Shown: in pieces, positions 13,107-25,370 of the stretch
Layout of the letters: each line of letters begins with the position of its first letter
Numbering within the stretch: the first letter of the stretch is position 1
Source: Rhynchosporium graminicola
Taxonomy: Eukaryota; Ascomycota; Leotiomycetes; Helotiales; Ploettnerulaceae
NCBI GenBank assembly: GCA_900074885.1
Contig: FJUW01000066.1
Coordinates: 51,018-115,017, forward strand
Direction of reading: 5' to 3'
Length of the DNA stretch: 64,000 nucleotides
Position numbers and translations under genes: made by a program
The notes under the pieces: generated by a model
The model's input: only the letters and a program-made list of their open reading frames with translations
Database searches by the model: none
What the model was told of the DNA's origin: nothing

Positions 13107-14087
13107 TCACTTCTTCTTCGTCTTTAATATCGGATAATCTCCCTTACAATAACCGTGCTTCTTATAGTAGTAATACTATACTTCCTCGATAGGTATTAAG
13201 GGCTCAGAAGACGTACTAACTATCGGTAGAGCTAGAGTAGCTCGAGGTATTAAAGGTAGTCGAGAGAGTTCCAAATCGAGTGCCGTAAGAGAAGAGACTA
13301 TAGCTGAATAATCAGTCTTCTAAGAGTACTTAATTAGAGCGGCAGCTATACGTAGCCGTATAGTAAGCTTTAGCTAGAGGTAAAAGTACTACTCTGATTT
13401 AGCTATACCTCCGAGAATTGCTGAGCTTTAGAACTTTATACGGAATTATAAAAAGGACTCCTTTTTCATTAAAAGCTTATGAAATTCGGTCCGATACTGC
13501 TCCGTTTCGAGTCCGGAAAGTTAATAAGAAGCGAGTACTGAAATTATCTCTTTAGTAGAGGAGAAAGGCGTAATTTCCGAGAGATACTATAGTTCTAAGT
13601 AACCTCTTATAAGGCTAGAAGTAGAGCTCTAGACTAGCGCTTTATAAGTACGCGTAGTCGGATATCAGTCTGAATTAACTTCTAGTCAGTCCTAAATAGA
13701 AGTATACTATTAGCTAAAAGACAAGTTAATCCCTATATTAAAATTATTAATACTTTTAGTTAGTTACGACTTACTAGAGGTCCGTAAATTATTAATTAAA
13801 GAGTATTTAAGAGTAGGTTCTATTAGTAATTATAATACTGAGTTTACCGAAAGTCTAAGGTTTACCGAAGGTCTAGAGTTTATCGATTATACCTAAGTAC
13901 GTAAAAATTCGGCAAATATCTATTCGATACGACTAATACTAATAGAAAGCTCCCGAGTAGTCGATTCTATCTATAATTAATAGTCTTTAATCGATTGAAG
14001 TAATTCTATAATAGGTACGGAATCAGAGGGGCTGCGAGAGTATTCCGGTGAAGCCGTAGGAGCTGGCTGAGCCTTCTTAGGAGGCAT
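13107..14087 (-). pseudogene. TR-GAG Gag-like protein (about 326 codons)
   Basis: Continuous frame of 327 codons from ATG at 14087 to TGA at 13107, interrupted only by substitution-type stops at Gln/Trp positions. It begins MPPKKAQPAP. The C-terminus carries a CCHC knuckle whose ligands are all Tyr (C-x2-C-x4-H-x4-C spacing preserved), followed by a lysine-rich tail. The central region (DQL-N---YP, EYL--PQ-like and F--RFQSA-like blocks) resembles the Gag of Gypsy-A at 19450-19850. A Gag without Pol suggests packaging by, or competition with, Gypsy-A particles; that is inference. Not functional as it stands. Confidence 0.75.
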
Positions 14088-14777
14088 AGTATTAGGTAAG
14101 CGAGGCTAAGCGAAGGTGATAGAATACTTGAAAGTTATAGAAGAAGCGAAAGTCGAAATCGAATTCTGAAGAAGCCGAAAGATTAAGGAGAGTTAGATAT
14201 CTTTATTAAGTAGATATAGAAAATATTAAATTAAAAGTTCTAGTAGAGGGAGGTCGATTCTACTAAGGGGGGCTAAATTATACTAGGGTATAGGGATTAC
14301 GAGTCGAATTCTGATAATTTCTACTAAGGTAATAAGCTACTTCGTCTTAGCCTAAAAGTAAGGTTTTTCGCTATTAGAGCTACTTTCGGAAGATTGAAGT
14401 CGGGTGAGGAGATAATGAATATTAGGGCCTATAGGGAAGTTTCCACTTAAAATTCGTCTGCTGTTTTACTTCGTACGCACGAAAGAACGAGTTTCGAAGT
14501 ATCTGAGAGTGACTTCGTAGTAATACTAGTGCTTCTAAGGCTAAATTATATTTAAATTCCTAGCTATCTAAGAGATCTCTAGAATCTTAGCTCTTTTGAA
14601 AACCTAACTATCGAATTCGTAATTAATAGTATTAACTATTTCCGTATAATTCCGAAAATCTAAGGTAAGTAGAGATAACTTAGTAAAGAGCTCCTTAGTA
14701 GTTATACGTGCGAATCGAGTTTTCTAAGTAAGATATTATTTAATATTATCCCCGGCGGTCTTAATCTTTCTATTTAA

Positions 14778-14979
14778 TATAACGATATAAGACTTAAGGC
14801 GATATATAAGTAAGAATAAATAAGTAGGAAAGCTAAGAGCGATCTTATATAGTCTAGTACGAAGGAAACAGAAAGATATAGAGCTCTAAAGGAGTCTGCA
14901 CCTTCTATATATATAAGGAGGGTATGCCTAAGGCACCGATACTAGCCCGTATCTGCCACGTATACTATACGCTATCACA
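14778..14979 (-). repeat. TR-GAG 5' LTR (copy 2)
   Basis: 202-bp LTR, minus orientation, ending at the CTTTC target duplication. The same LTR occurs again at 16119-16320 within the duplicated segment to the right of the gap. Confidence 0.85.
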
Positions 14980-15873
14980 CTTTCTCCCTTTAGACTTTTA
15001 ATCTTAAAAGGGCCCGCTATATCTATATTAAAGATAGTAAGCGGAAGGGTATCCGATATAGGCTTAGTACTACTTATAGCATGTATTTTACCGCTATTAT
15101 AGGCAGAATAGTTAGATAAATCTAACCCCTTTTAGATTTTTAATTCTTTAGATCCTTCTATAGTCTTATAGATAAACTCCTTATTAGTATATAATAGACG
15201 CTTATAATATAGGTCTAATTTGCTACTTTTATTAGAGTCTACCTTAAAAGACACAGGCTCGAGCAGCTTATGATTTACGTCTACTTCTAAGTAGTACGTA
15301 TTATAATACTATCTAGCTTCTATATTAATAGAGCTATTAGATATATTTATACCCTTTTTATTAAAGGTAACTTTCTAATCTTTATTAGTTAGTTCCTTAG
15401 AGCTTAGCAGAGTAGTTTTAAGGCTAGGTATATAATTTACGTCTTTAATAAGTACTCTATCGCTTTCCCTAGTAATTATAGGGATATCTCCTCTACTTAT
15501 TATAAGCAAAATATCACTATTAGCAATAGTAATAGACTTCTTAGAAACAGGTTTATAGTCTAATAACTAGCTTTTATTCGGTGTATAATACTCAGAAGCG
15601 CCAGAATCGAGTACTATTCTATAGTTATATATAGTAGCGTAAGCTTGATCTGCTATACTACTACTACTACTAGTACTACTGAAAGAACTTATAAGGGCTT
15701 TAGTAGACTCCTCTTTTGATTCTTTAGCGCCTTTACCTTTCGACTTCTTCCTAGTCGATTTATTAGGTATAAGCTCAGGGTGCTTTATATAGCAATTTGC
15801 CTTCATATGATTTGTTTTATTATAGTAACTATACTTCTTACTGCCTTTCGAATTCTTCTCCTTAAAAGCCCTA
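14980..15873 (-). pseudogene. Copia-2 protease to integrase N-terminus (left duplicate)
   Basis: Minus-strand Copia sequence running from the end of Gag (15850) through the protease box L-D-S-G-A-S (about 15590-15620), where the usual His is Tyr, into the pre-integrase and integrase start (IDIAGPFK near 15000-15040). It joins the integrase segment at 11513 once the nested TR-GAG is removed. Broken on the right by the 132-N gap. Nearly identical to 16321-17213. Confidence 0.8.
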
Positions 15874-16005
15874 NNNNNNNNNNNNNNNNNNNNNNNNNNN
15901 NNNNNNNNNNNNNNNNNNNNNNNNNNNNNNNNNNNNNNNNNNNNNNNNNNNNNNNNNNNNNNNNNNNNNNNNNNNNNNNNNNNNNNNNNNNNNNNNNNNN
16001 NNNNN
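15874..16005. other. Assembly gap (132 N)
   Basis: Run of N between two near-identical segments (14665-15873 and 16006-17214). Sequence content is unknown. Confidence 0.99.
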
Positions 16006-16320
16006 GTAAGTAGAGATAACTCAGCGAAGAGCTCCCTAGTAGTTATACGTGCGAATCGAGTTTTCTAAGTAAGATATTATTTAATATTATCCCCGGCGGT
16101 CTTAATCTTTCTATTTAATATAACGATATAAGACTTAAGGCGATATATAAGTAAGAATAAATAAGTAGGAAAGCTAAGAGCGATCTTATATAGTCTAGTA
16201 CGAAGGAAACAGAAAGATATAGAGCTCTAAAGGAGTCTGCACCTTCTATATATATAAGGAGGGTATGCCTAAGGCACCGATACTAGCCCGTATCTGCCAC
16301 GTATACTATACGCTATCACA
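16006..16320 (-). repeat. Second copy of the TR-GAG leader and 5' LTR
   Basis: Repeats 14665-14979 with a handful of mostly C/T and G/A differences, including the LTR (16119-16320) and the same junction with Copia-2 integrase. Because both copies contain the identical insertion junction, they are duplicates of one locus, either in the genome or only in the assembly. Confidence 0.75.
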
Positions 16321-17840
16321 CTTTCTCCCTTTAGACTTTTAATCTTAAAAGGGCCCGCTATATCTATATTAAAGATAGTAAGCGGAAGGGTATCCGATAT
16401 AGGCTTAGTACTACTTATAGCATGTATTTTACCGCTATTATAGGCAGAATAGTTAGATAAATCTAACCCCTTTTAGATTTTTAATTCTTTAGATCCTTCT
16501 ATAGTCTTATAGATAAACTCCTTATTAGTATATAAAAGACGCTTATAATATAGGTCTAATTTGCTACTTTTATTAGAGTCTACCTTAAAAGACACAGGCT
16601 CGAGCAGCTTATGATTTACGTCTACTTCTAAGTAGTACGTATTATAATACTATCTAGCTTCTATATTAATAGAGCTATTAGATATATTTACACCCTTTTT
16701 ATTAAAGGTAACTTTCTAATCTTTATTAGTTAGTTCCTTAGAGCTTAGCAGAGTAGTTTTAAGGCTAGGTATATAATTTACGTCTTTAATAAGTACTCTA
16801 TCGCCTTCCCTAGTAATTATAGGGATATCTCCTCTACTTATTATAAGCAAAATATCACTATTAGCAATAGTAATAGACTTCTTAGAAACAGGTTTATAGT
16901 CTAATAACTAGCTTTTATTCGGTGTATAATACTCAGAAGCGCCAGAATCGAGTACTATTCTATAGTTATATATAGTAGCGTAAGCTTGATCTGCTATACT
17001 ACTACTACTACTAGTACTACTGAAAGAACTTATAAGGGCTTTAGTAGACTCCTCTTTTGATTCTTTAGCGCCTTTACCTTTCGACTTCTTCCTAGTCGAT
17101 TTATTAGGTATAAGCTCAGGGTGCTTTATATAGCAATTTGCCTTCATATGATTTGTTTTATTATAGTAACTATACTTCTTACTGCCTTTCGAATTCTTCT
17201 CCTTAAAAGCCATATTAGCTTATAAATCGGTAGAAGTATTCATTCTAGCCTCTTCTAATATAAGATCTCTTATTAAACCTTCTATATCGATAGAAGAAAG
17301 GTTATTAGAGATTTCTTCGTACTTCCTAGAAGTAAAAGAATTAAAAGAACTAGGTAAACCTTTAAATATAAGGCTCGCTAGTATAAGCTTTAGAATCTCA
17401 TACTTGAGCTGCTTTAGATAGACTGAACTAGCTTGAATTACGCTAGTATACTTGTCTATATTCTTATAAGAGGAGTAGGTATTATCGATAATACGTTTTA
17501 TATACCTACTAATCTCCTCTAGGCTAGTAGAACCGTAGGTAGCTATAATAGCTTCCTATAGGTCTTTTGCGCTAGTCTTATCCTTAAATCTATCGAGGTT
17601 TTCAAGTGATATAATCGACTTAATAGCGCCTAAAGCCTTCTTATTTACACGCTCAAAATCAGCTAGTCTCTCGTAGTATTTAATCGCTAGCTCAGGAGAG
17701 TAAGAAGTATAATCTATTCTCTTTTCGCCTTACGCGTTAATACGTTCTTCTGACTTAAAGTAGAGAGCTCGGCTAGGCTTAGTCTTAGTACTATTAATAT
17801 AAGACATATAGCTGTTTACCTCTAAATAGAGGCTAGCCAT
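16321..17840 (-). pseudogene. Copia-2 gag and protease (minus strand)
   Basis: Gag begins at ATG 17840 (MASLYLEVNSYMSY) and runs with few stops to about 16960. The last part is open (16908-17213) and carries a knuckle reading Y-x2-Y-x4-H-x4-C, where the first two Cys are Tyr, then a Lys/Ser-rich linker and the aspartic-protease motif VLDSGAS with a downstream TPNKS. Protease and pre-integrase continue to 16321. The same Gag start occurs at 63672 on the plus strand. This is the better preserved of the two Copia families here. Confidence 0.85.
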
Positions 17841-18364
17841 ATTAAGCTACTCTATATAGTTAGAGCGGCCTACTAGCTTATCTCCCTTGAAGGAAGATAT
17901 GATTCCTTATAGGCAGTTTAGTACTAAGTACTAAGAGGTCTTTAAAAGTACGAGTTTTACTCGTATAAGCTACTAAGTAGCTTGAAAAGATACTGACCTT
18001 ATCTTACCCTTGAAAAAAGATAGTAGCTACGCCGAGCTTGCTATCTTACCGAGTTTTTCGCTTAGTAAAAATCAATAGTAGTGTATAGTAACTACGTCTG
18101 TCGTATTTGCTATTGAATTAACCTTACTACTAGGCCCAGTTTTACCTTATAGCGCCTCAAGTACTACTATTAAGTAACCCTCTCCGAGGATAGCTTCTAA
18201 TACTTAATAGTAGCCTATATTAGCCGACCTATAATATATGCTAAGCTAAATAGCGATCAGAAGCTATATACTACTACTTAACGAGGCCTAGCTTCTAAAC
18301 TAAGTCGGCAGTAGCCACGGGCACCCCGGAATAAGATCTTAGCCTTCGTACCTAGGGTCACTAG
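17841..18364 (-). other. Copia-2 leader (truncated)
   Basis: Non-coding leader upstream of the gag ATG; the complement of about 63150-63671 in the plus-strand copy. It breaks at 18364 (GGTCACTAG) where a Gypsy-A LTR begins. The rest of the leader and the 5' LTR do not reappear on the far side of that Gypsy-A element. Confidence 0.8.
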
Positions 18365-18632
18365 TGTGACGACAGCTCACCTGAATATTACATGAGAAGA
18401 AGGATAGATAACAGGGCCTAAGTTCACAGGTATCCCGGCAGAACTAGTATCCGACCCGGTATAATATCGGACTAGTACTAGTATATATATATAAGGTGCT
18501 TTATACTCTATCTCTCTTCTTCTTCTTTCCTTATCTTTTTGTTTTCTTCGTAATAGACTATATAAGATCGCTCTTAGCCTCTCTACTCGTTTATTCTTAC
18601 TTATATACCGCCTTAAGTCTTATATCGTTATA
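18365..18632 (+). repeat. Gypsy-A 5' LTR (copy 3)
   Basis: Starts TGTGACGACAGCTCACC and ends TATATCGTTATA. 268 bp, same as the 3' LTR. It keeps several CA dinucleotides lost elsewhere. Immediately after it, TTAAATAAAAAGATTAAG is the presumed primer-binding region, shared with TR-GAG and not starting with TGG. Confidence 0.9.
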
Positions 18633-18899
18633 TTAAATAAAAAGATTAAGATAGCCGGAGATAGCTTATTATAATATCTTACTACTAAGTTAGTTATTCG
18701 ATAACTACTTGTATATAGCCGAGATACTAGAGGTCTCTCGGATAACTATAAATTAGGGGTTAATTTAGCTTATTATAAATAGTATAATAGAGGAGGTTTT
18801 CGCTAACGCTCCTTTAATAACTCCCTTAGTATAAAAGAATTATAAATAGATTTTAAAGAAAGTATAATAAATACCCTAGAACTTTAACCTTTACGTATC

Positions 18900-21800
18900 G
18901 CCGCTGAAATAGCCCTAATATACCTTTTTTTAAGCTACTATTATAGCTCTTAACTAATAAACTAGAGACCCCTCTAGTTCTAAAGGAACTTAACGCGATC
19001 CCTCCCGCTTTACCTCCGAACTTAACTTATTATACCCTTCTTTACCTTAAATATCTCTTGCCTTAGAGAACGTTAATACCTTATTAAGGAAGTACTAACT
19101 AAGAGAGAAAGGAAAATAAAAGCGAAATTCACTAAGAGTATAATCGCTAAGTACTTCTATTACTATAGGTAACTCGAACCTGATTTATTCCCTCTTATAA
19201 TAATTAGCAGACTAGGAAGAAAAGAATAACTCTCTAGAAGATACTATAGATAGACTAATCTCTATATAAGATAAGTTCCTTATAAGGGTCCTTTACTTAT
19301 CTTCGACTCTCTTACTAGAACTAATATTATAATCTCTATATATTCTAGAGTTTAATAAGCTAATAAACTCTATTCCGATATATAGTACTAAGAGAGAAGA
19401 TACTATTCCTAATAAACTATTTCCTTCTCCTAGTATTAAATCGATAGAGTCACGCCCTAGGAAGTCTTATCTTACTAAGAAGATCCTACCCTTAGATAAT
19501 AAATTAGACCTTACTTTCCTCTAATAGAGAGTATCGATACGAGACCGGCTAGCTATAAACGCCGACTACTACCCTACGGACTTCTCCCGGCGCGTTCTTA
19601 TATAGAGGCTAGTTACTAGATTAGCTAAAGAGTATCTTACGCTTTAGTACTTTACTAACGAGTTTAAAACTAGTAATAAAATAATCTCCTTATTAGAGGA
19701 GAACTTTCTTATTAGTTTAGAGGAAGATAATTACTATAATGCTTTCTACTACCTGGAAATATAATAACCTAGCTATATACGCGAGACCTTCACTAAGTTT
19801 TATAGTCGATTTCAAAGCGCTATTATCTAAAGTAAAGTTAAAAAGAAGAAGTAGTTCTTCTATATATAAGATAAGATTATATTATCCTTACGCGTTTTAA
19901 CTCTTATTATTAAACTAACGTAGAATAAAGACTATACTTCTATAGTTAGATTCTTACTTTCTTTTAATACTAAATATCACTATAACTCAGAATATACTTA
20001 TCCCGAGAAAGCTACTACCCTAGTATAGTACTATAAGCCTACTATTACTACTATAACCTCTACTAGTTCTACTCCTTACTAGTCCCTAAGCTTAGCCCCT
20101 CGATAAACTACTCCTATACTATACGTACTTACTTCTACCCTGATATAGTCTAGTACTCCCTCCGCGCTAAAACGCCCTGCTACCTCGACTAGAGAACCCC
20201 TTAGGTATTATAGTTATAAATAGCTCAGTTATATTAAGTCAGACTACTCTAACTTACCTAAGGTTTAATTAATCGACGAATTTCCGGAAGAGGTGAGAGT
20301 AACTAAGGAAGTAGTAGAAGATATACTCTCCGAATCTAGACTAATACTAGAGGGAAACAATAAGGCCTAGGTAAAAACTCCTTCTTAGGTCTATATAAGT
20401 ATAATCTCTCTAATCTTAACCTTAACTCCCTAATAGGAAGTAAGTAATTTATATACCCGACTATAGTTAGTATAAACGGACTAGGAGTTTCTATAAGTAG
20501 CTTAATCGATACCGGAGCGAATAGTTATCTATTTATTAATCGCACTCTTACCGGATAACTATCAGAGGCCCTCGGTATTAAAATCGAGCTACTGCCTTAT
20601 TCTATTCTAATACGTAGTTTCTAATAGTCTATTAGAACCTATATTACCTATTTTATACGCTTATACCTTTCTATTAATAGTAAGCGTATTTATAACTGCC
20701 CTTTCATTCTCCTCGATTTAGGATAATAAGATATAATTATTAGTATTAAATAGATATAACGATTTCAGGTTAAGCTAGATACGCTCTACTATAAGCTACT
20801 ATAATCGGAACGCAATCTAGCTACTCTCTAATATAATAAGGAGATAATTATAACTCTACTACCTTGTAAACTTAGTATTAATCGATCTTACTAAATCGAT
20901 ACTAACGCGCGGGACTTAGCTATAAACTAGCTAAACTAACGCCGATTATACTAAATAATAGCGATATAGTATATTAATATATTATCCTTACTATTTAACT
21001 TATTTCCGCTTATCGCTAAGAAATCGGAACTCCTTTCCGCTCTGAATTTATTAAGAAAGGTACCTGCGCCGAAACTCTACTATAAGTGCTCCTCTTAACC
21101 TCCGAGGATCTAGAAACTAGTTCCGATTTACTAAATTAGTACTATAGCTTTTTAATTTAATATAAAACGTAAAAGTTCCGAATTATTCTTTACTAGTATC
21201 TATAAGATAGACTGCCTCTTATAAGACTATCTAAATAGTAACTCTCTTAAGAATCCCGATACTAAATAACTTATAGCCGAAAAGCTACCGGAATAGTACT
21301 ATACCCTTAAGGAAGCCTTTTCTAAGCGGGATTCTAATATTCTTCCGCTTTATCACTTATACGATTATAGAATTATCTTAGAAGAACTATTACTTAATAT
21401 ATATTCGCCTTTATATTAGTAATCTATAGATAAACTATAAGTAACTAAAGAGTATCTTAAAAAGAACTTAGATAAGGGATTTATCGAATCTAGCTAAAGT
21501 CTCTTTATATTACTTATACTATTTATTAAGAAGGCCGATAGAGAATTACGCTTCTATATCGACTATTATAAGCTTAATACGATCACTCGAAAGGATTCCT
21601 ACCTAATACCTAGGATAAATAAGCTCTTAACTCGTATATCTAAAGTAGTAATCTTTACTAAACTAGATATCTAGGTAGTATTTAACTATATCTATATAGA
21701 CTCCGAATCCGAGGAGTATATTACCTTCTGAACCTGCTTCAGATCTTATAAATATAAAGTACTATCTTTTAAGCTTTATAATAGACCTAGTACTTACTAG

Positions 21801-24430
21801 CGATATATAAATAATATATTACTAAACTACTTAGATAATTTCTATATAGCTTACTTAGATAATATTCTTATATACTCGGAAATACTCTAGGAATATAAGG
21901 AATATATTAAATTAGTACTATAATACTTAATAGATACCAGACTCTAAGTAGATATTAAGAAAAGCGAATTCTATATTACTCGGACTAAATACCTTAGATA
22001 TATTATTATTACTAACGGAATCGAGCTAGATCCCGAGAAGGTAGCACTATTAGTAGACTAGAAGTACCCTGAAATAGTAATAGCTATAAAATCCTTCTTA
22101 GGATTCTATGAGTTTTACTATTAATTTATTCGGAATTTCAGCCTTATCGCTAAACCTCTCTTAGTACTTACTCGGCTTATAGTACTATAGAATTTCACTA
22201 ACGATTACAAGAAGTCCTTCGACGATTTATATTAATAGCTACTATCGGTATAGAAACTATACTATTTCGACCCTGAATTATAAACTAAACTAGAAACTAA
22301 TACCTCCGATAGTATAATAGCTAGAGTTATCTCTTAATTATATAAAGATAACTAGTAGTATCTAATTAGATTCTATTCCTATATTCTTAATAGATATAAA
22401 CTAAACTAGAAGATCTACGATAAGGAGCTATACGCTATTATTAAGTCTTTCCGGAAATAGAGACCGGAACTTATATCTCTATAATACTATACTAGCGTAT
22501 ATACGGACTATCGATCCTTAAAATACTTTATAACTATTAAAGTCTTAACTAGTAAGTAAGCTAGATAGATAGAATTCCTTTCCGAATTTAACTTTCAAAT
22601 TATATATACGCTTAGTAAAGATAATACTAAAGCTAATATCTTTAGCTATAAGGAATAAGATCTAAGGATATAGGAATAATAGAAATAGATTAGTAGATCT
22701 TAGGTTTTATTACCTTTAGACCGCCTAGAACCTAGGATTAATACGGAACTTGCGGAGTATTATATCGATTAAATTAGTTATATATACCTAATATCCCTAG
22801 GGACTAATACGCTACCGGAACTCGTATATAACTCCTTTAATTTAATCGAGAAACTATACTAATTTAATTAAGAATCGTTTTCTAAGGAATGAAATATACT
22901 AAGAGATAGCTATATTATTAATAATAGTTTACTACTTTATAATAGTTATCTATACGTATAATACTATACTCTACTATATATTCGTTTAATTAGCAAAGTC
23001 TATAATTAAGTTTCCTCTGCTTATCTAAACGCGAGTAACACTACTGAAATAATTTCTACTTATTATTACTAGAAAGGACTTATATCAGACGTAAAACGGT
23101 ATACTTATAATTACTACCCTTACTAGTACTCTCATCCGAAATAGACGAAATAGTAAGGATTCCTCTACTTATTACTAGTACTTAGCTACTTTATATAATA
23201 CTTAGCTATAGATTTTAAGGACTTCCCGCCTAATAACTAAGGATTTAATAGGATATTAGTATTTATTAACTACTTAGGGAAAGACTCTATATCGATACTA
23301 TATTATTATAATATTAATACCCGTAGGATAGTAACGTTATTTATCTAATAGATATATTATTTCGGATATACTCCTAAGTTAATTATATCCGACTAAAGAG
23401 CTTAGCTAATCTTATCCTTCTAATAAGAGTTTTACTATATAATTAGAGTTAAAGTTAAGCTCTTTATCTCCTTCTACTAGTAAACTAACAGATAAATAAA
23501 GATTATAAATTAGTATATTAACTAATACTTTAGACCTTTTATTAATTACTACTAGAGTAACTAGGGCGAACTACTACTGATAATAGACCGCGCTTAAGTA
23601 ACTTTACTTTATAATTCTATTAGTATAGCGCTATATACCTTTAAATACGATATATTACTATAAAATAGCTAAAACTAGAAATAACTTATCGGATCGATAC
23701 TATAAGAGAAGCTTAATTATACTAATACTAAATCTTTAGCTAAACGTACTAAATCCGCTATCGAGATTATAAAAGCTAATATACTAGCTACTTAGTATAA
23801 AATAAGCGCTATAATTTACCTGAAACAGCGTAGTATCAACTAAGAAGTTAGAGATAAGGTATTTCTCTCTATAAGGAACCTTAAGAATTACTAGCTAAGT
23901 AAGAAACTATCTAGTCTCTAAGTAGGATTATACTAAGTCTTAGCTAAGATCGGATACTTCTATAAGCTAGATTTACCCCCGGGATCTTCTATTTATAATA
24001 TATTCGCTCCTGAATTACTTTTTAAGGACTCGGACGACCTATTACTAAGCTAAGAGTTATAAAACCTACTCCCGGAGGTTATCGCTACTTAAGAAGAGTA
24101 GGAGTTATAAGATATACTTACTATATAGCTCTTAAGAGGTAATCTGAAGTATTAAGTTAGCTAGCTAAGCTATAACCCGGACCTAACTTAATATAACGCT
24201 TCCGATCTAATAAGTACTCCGTATAAGCTTAGAGACTTCTATACTATTAACTTAAGTAAACCTAGACCTCCGCGTAAACTAGATTAGTAGATTAAAGCCT
24301 AGGAAGATAGAATAGATAACTATAGTTACTTAGAATATAATAAGCTATTATAGTTACTAGTATTAGAATTTATTACTAGGGATAATCTCCCGATTATACT
24401 CTATAATAATACTATATCTAAAACTCTACT
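18900..24430 (+). pseudogene. Gypsy-A gag-pol
   Basis: Ty3/Gypsy polyprotein with substitution-type stops. Gag spans roughly 18900-20430 with its knuckle mutated to Tyr ligands near 20205-20260. Protease I-D-T-G-A is intact at 20506-20520. RT lies at about 21370-22130 with the active-site box Y-L-D-N-I-L at 21852-21869 (normally Y-L-D-D). RNase H follows at about 22260-22600 and integrase at about 22900-23700. A chromodomain-like segment (VKWLGYNPDL pattern with RIP changes) lies near 24140-24210, followed by a Pro/Arg-rich KPRPPRKLD tail. Chromodomains in chromoviruses direct integration to heterochromatin. Not functional. Confidence 0.85.
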
Positions 24431-24432
24431 TC

Positions 24433-25370
24433 TTTAACTACTTCTATTTTACTAGCTTTCTCTTTTAAGTTCTTCGGAGCTCTTAGTAATTCTGGAATAT
24501 CTAGAATCGGAATTACTATATTTAACTCCTTACTTAAATCTACTAATATAGCCCTAGTAGTAGACTAAGTATAATAGCTAATCTTACGAGGTTTCTTCTT
24601 TGAAGAAAGTCCGAGAGTATCTAGATCTAATACTATCTCTGAACTAGAAGGTAAATTCCTCTTTCCCTTAGTATTAGATATTATAGCTTTAAATATAGCC
24701 TTTTTCGCAAATTCCTATATAATATTATTTAACTTCTTTATCTGCTTTAATACTATTTATACTATTAACTTAGATTTCGCCGAATCTACTATTAAAAGAT
24801 CTAGATCTTATATTACGTTAGTATTATACTAGTATCTAAGGATTTAAGATCTTAACTTATTACCTTAATAAACTCTAACTCCTTAAATACTTTCTCTATA
24901 GAACGCCTTAAAGCTTAAGTCTCTGCTAATTATATAGTAATAATCTCTAATATAATAGTAAGAGTAGCAGATTTCGTAAGACAATAGATCTAATTAATCG
25001 CCTTATAAGTAGCTATAATACCGCCCCGATTTAGCTCCGCGTCTTTAGCTTCGCCGCTAGGAAGTAACTCGGATAAAATAGCGTACTCTATATTAATATA
25101 GTTAGGTAACTATAACGTATTAGTATATATACTTACGTTTAGGTTTAAGTAACTTATAGGCTTATAACTGCTCTTTAATACTAAATAATACTTATAAAGC
25201 TTAGAGTTAAGCTTATTAAATAAGTATAAGAGTTCTAAAACAGGAGTATTATTATACTTTATCTTAAGGAAAGCGCGGATATACTATAGGTAATATATAA
25301 AATACGCCGACGAAAGAGTACTAGTAGGAACTAGTAAAGGTACTATAGGAGTTAGTATTATAGATCTATA
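24433..25370 (-). pseudogene. Antisense ORF of Gypsy-A between pol and 3' LTR
   Basis: On the strand opposite to gag-pol, about 300 codons read as a coherent protein with only TAA/TAG substitution stops. The first half (25370 to about 24800) contains SSAYFIYYL and LPSGEAKDAELNRGGIIATY. A one-base shift near 24800 leads to a second half with SSSEIVLDLDTLGLSSKKK and DLSKELNIVIPILDIPELL. The composition is acidic/lysine-rich and predicted helical; I recognise no domain. The position matches the antisense frames of Gypsy-C and Gypsy-D. It could be a former captured gene or an element-encoded accessory protein. Confidence 0.5.

Larger units (their letters stand above)
11634..14138. repeat. Exact 1252-bp direct duplication around a single N
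   Basis: 11634-12885 and 12887-14138 appear base-for-base identical and are separated by one N at 12886. In a RIP-active genome a true duplication would have diverged, so perfect identity at a gap argues for an unmerged contig overlap. Confidence 0.85.
11519..14979 (-). mobile_element. TR-GAG: Gag-only non-autonomous LTR element, copy 2
   Basis: Complete LTR element in minus orientation: LTRs at 11519-11720 and 14778-14979 (202 bp each), flanked by a 5-bp target duplication CTTTC (11514-11518 and 14980-14984). The interior holds a single Gag-like frame and no protease, RT or integrase. The 3' half of the LTR and the primer-binding region match Gypsy-A. The apparent length of 3461 bp includes a 1252-bp exact duplicate around a single N, so the true length is about 2.2 kb. 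Inserted inside the integrase region of Copia-2. The structure matches the terminal-repeat GAG class known from plants. Confidence 0.85.

Noticed and set aside
15780..16013. Open frame running through N bases
   Set aside because: Most of it is the assembly gap.
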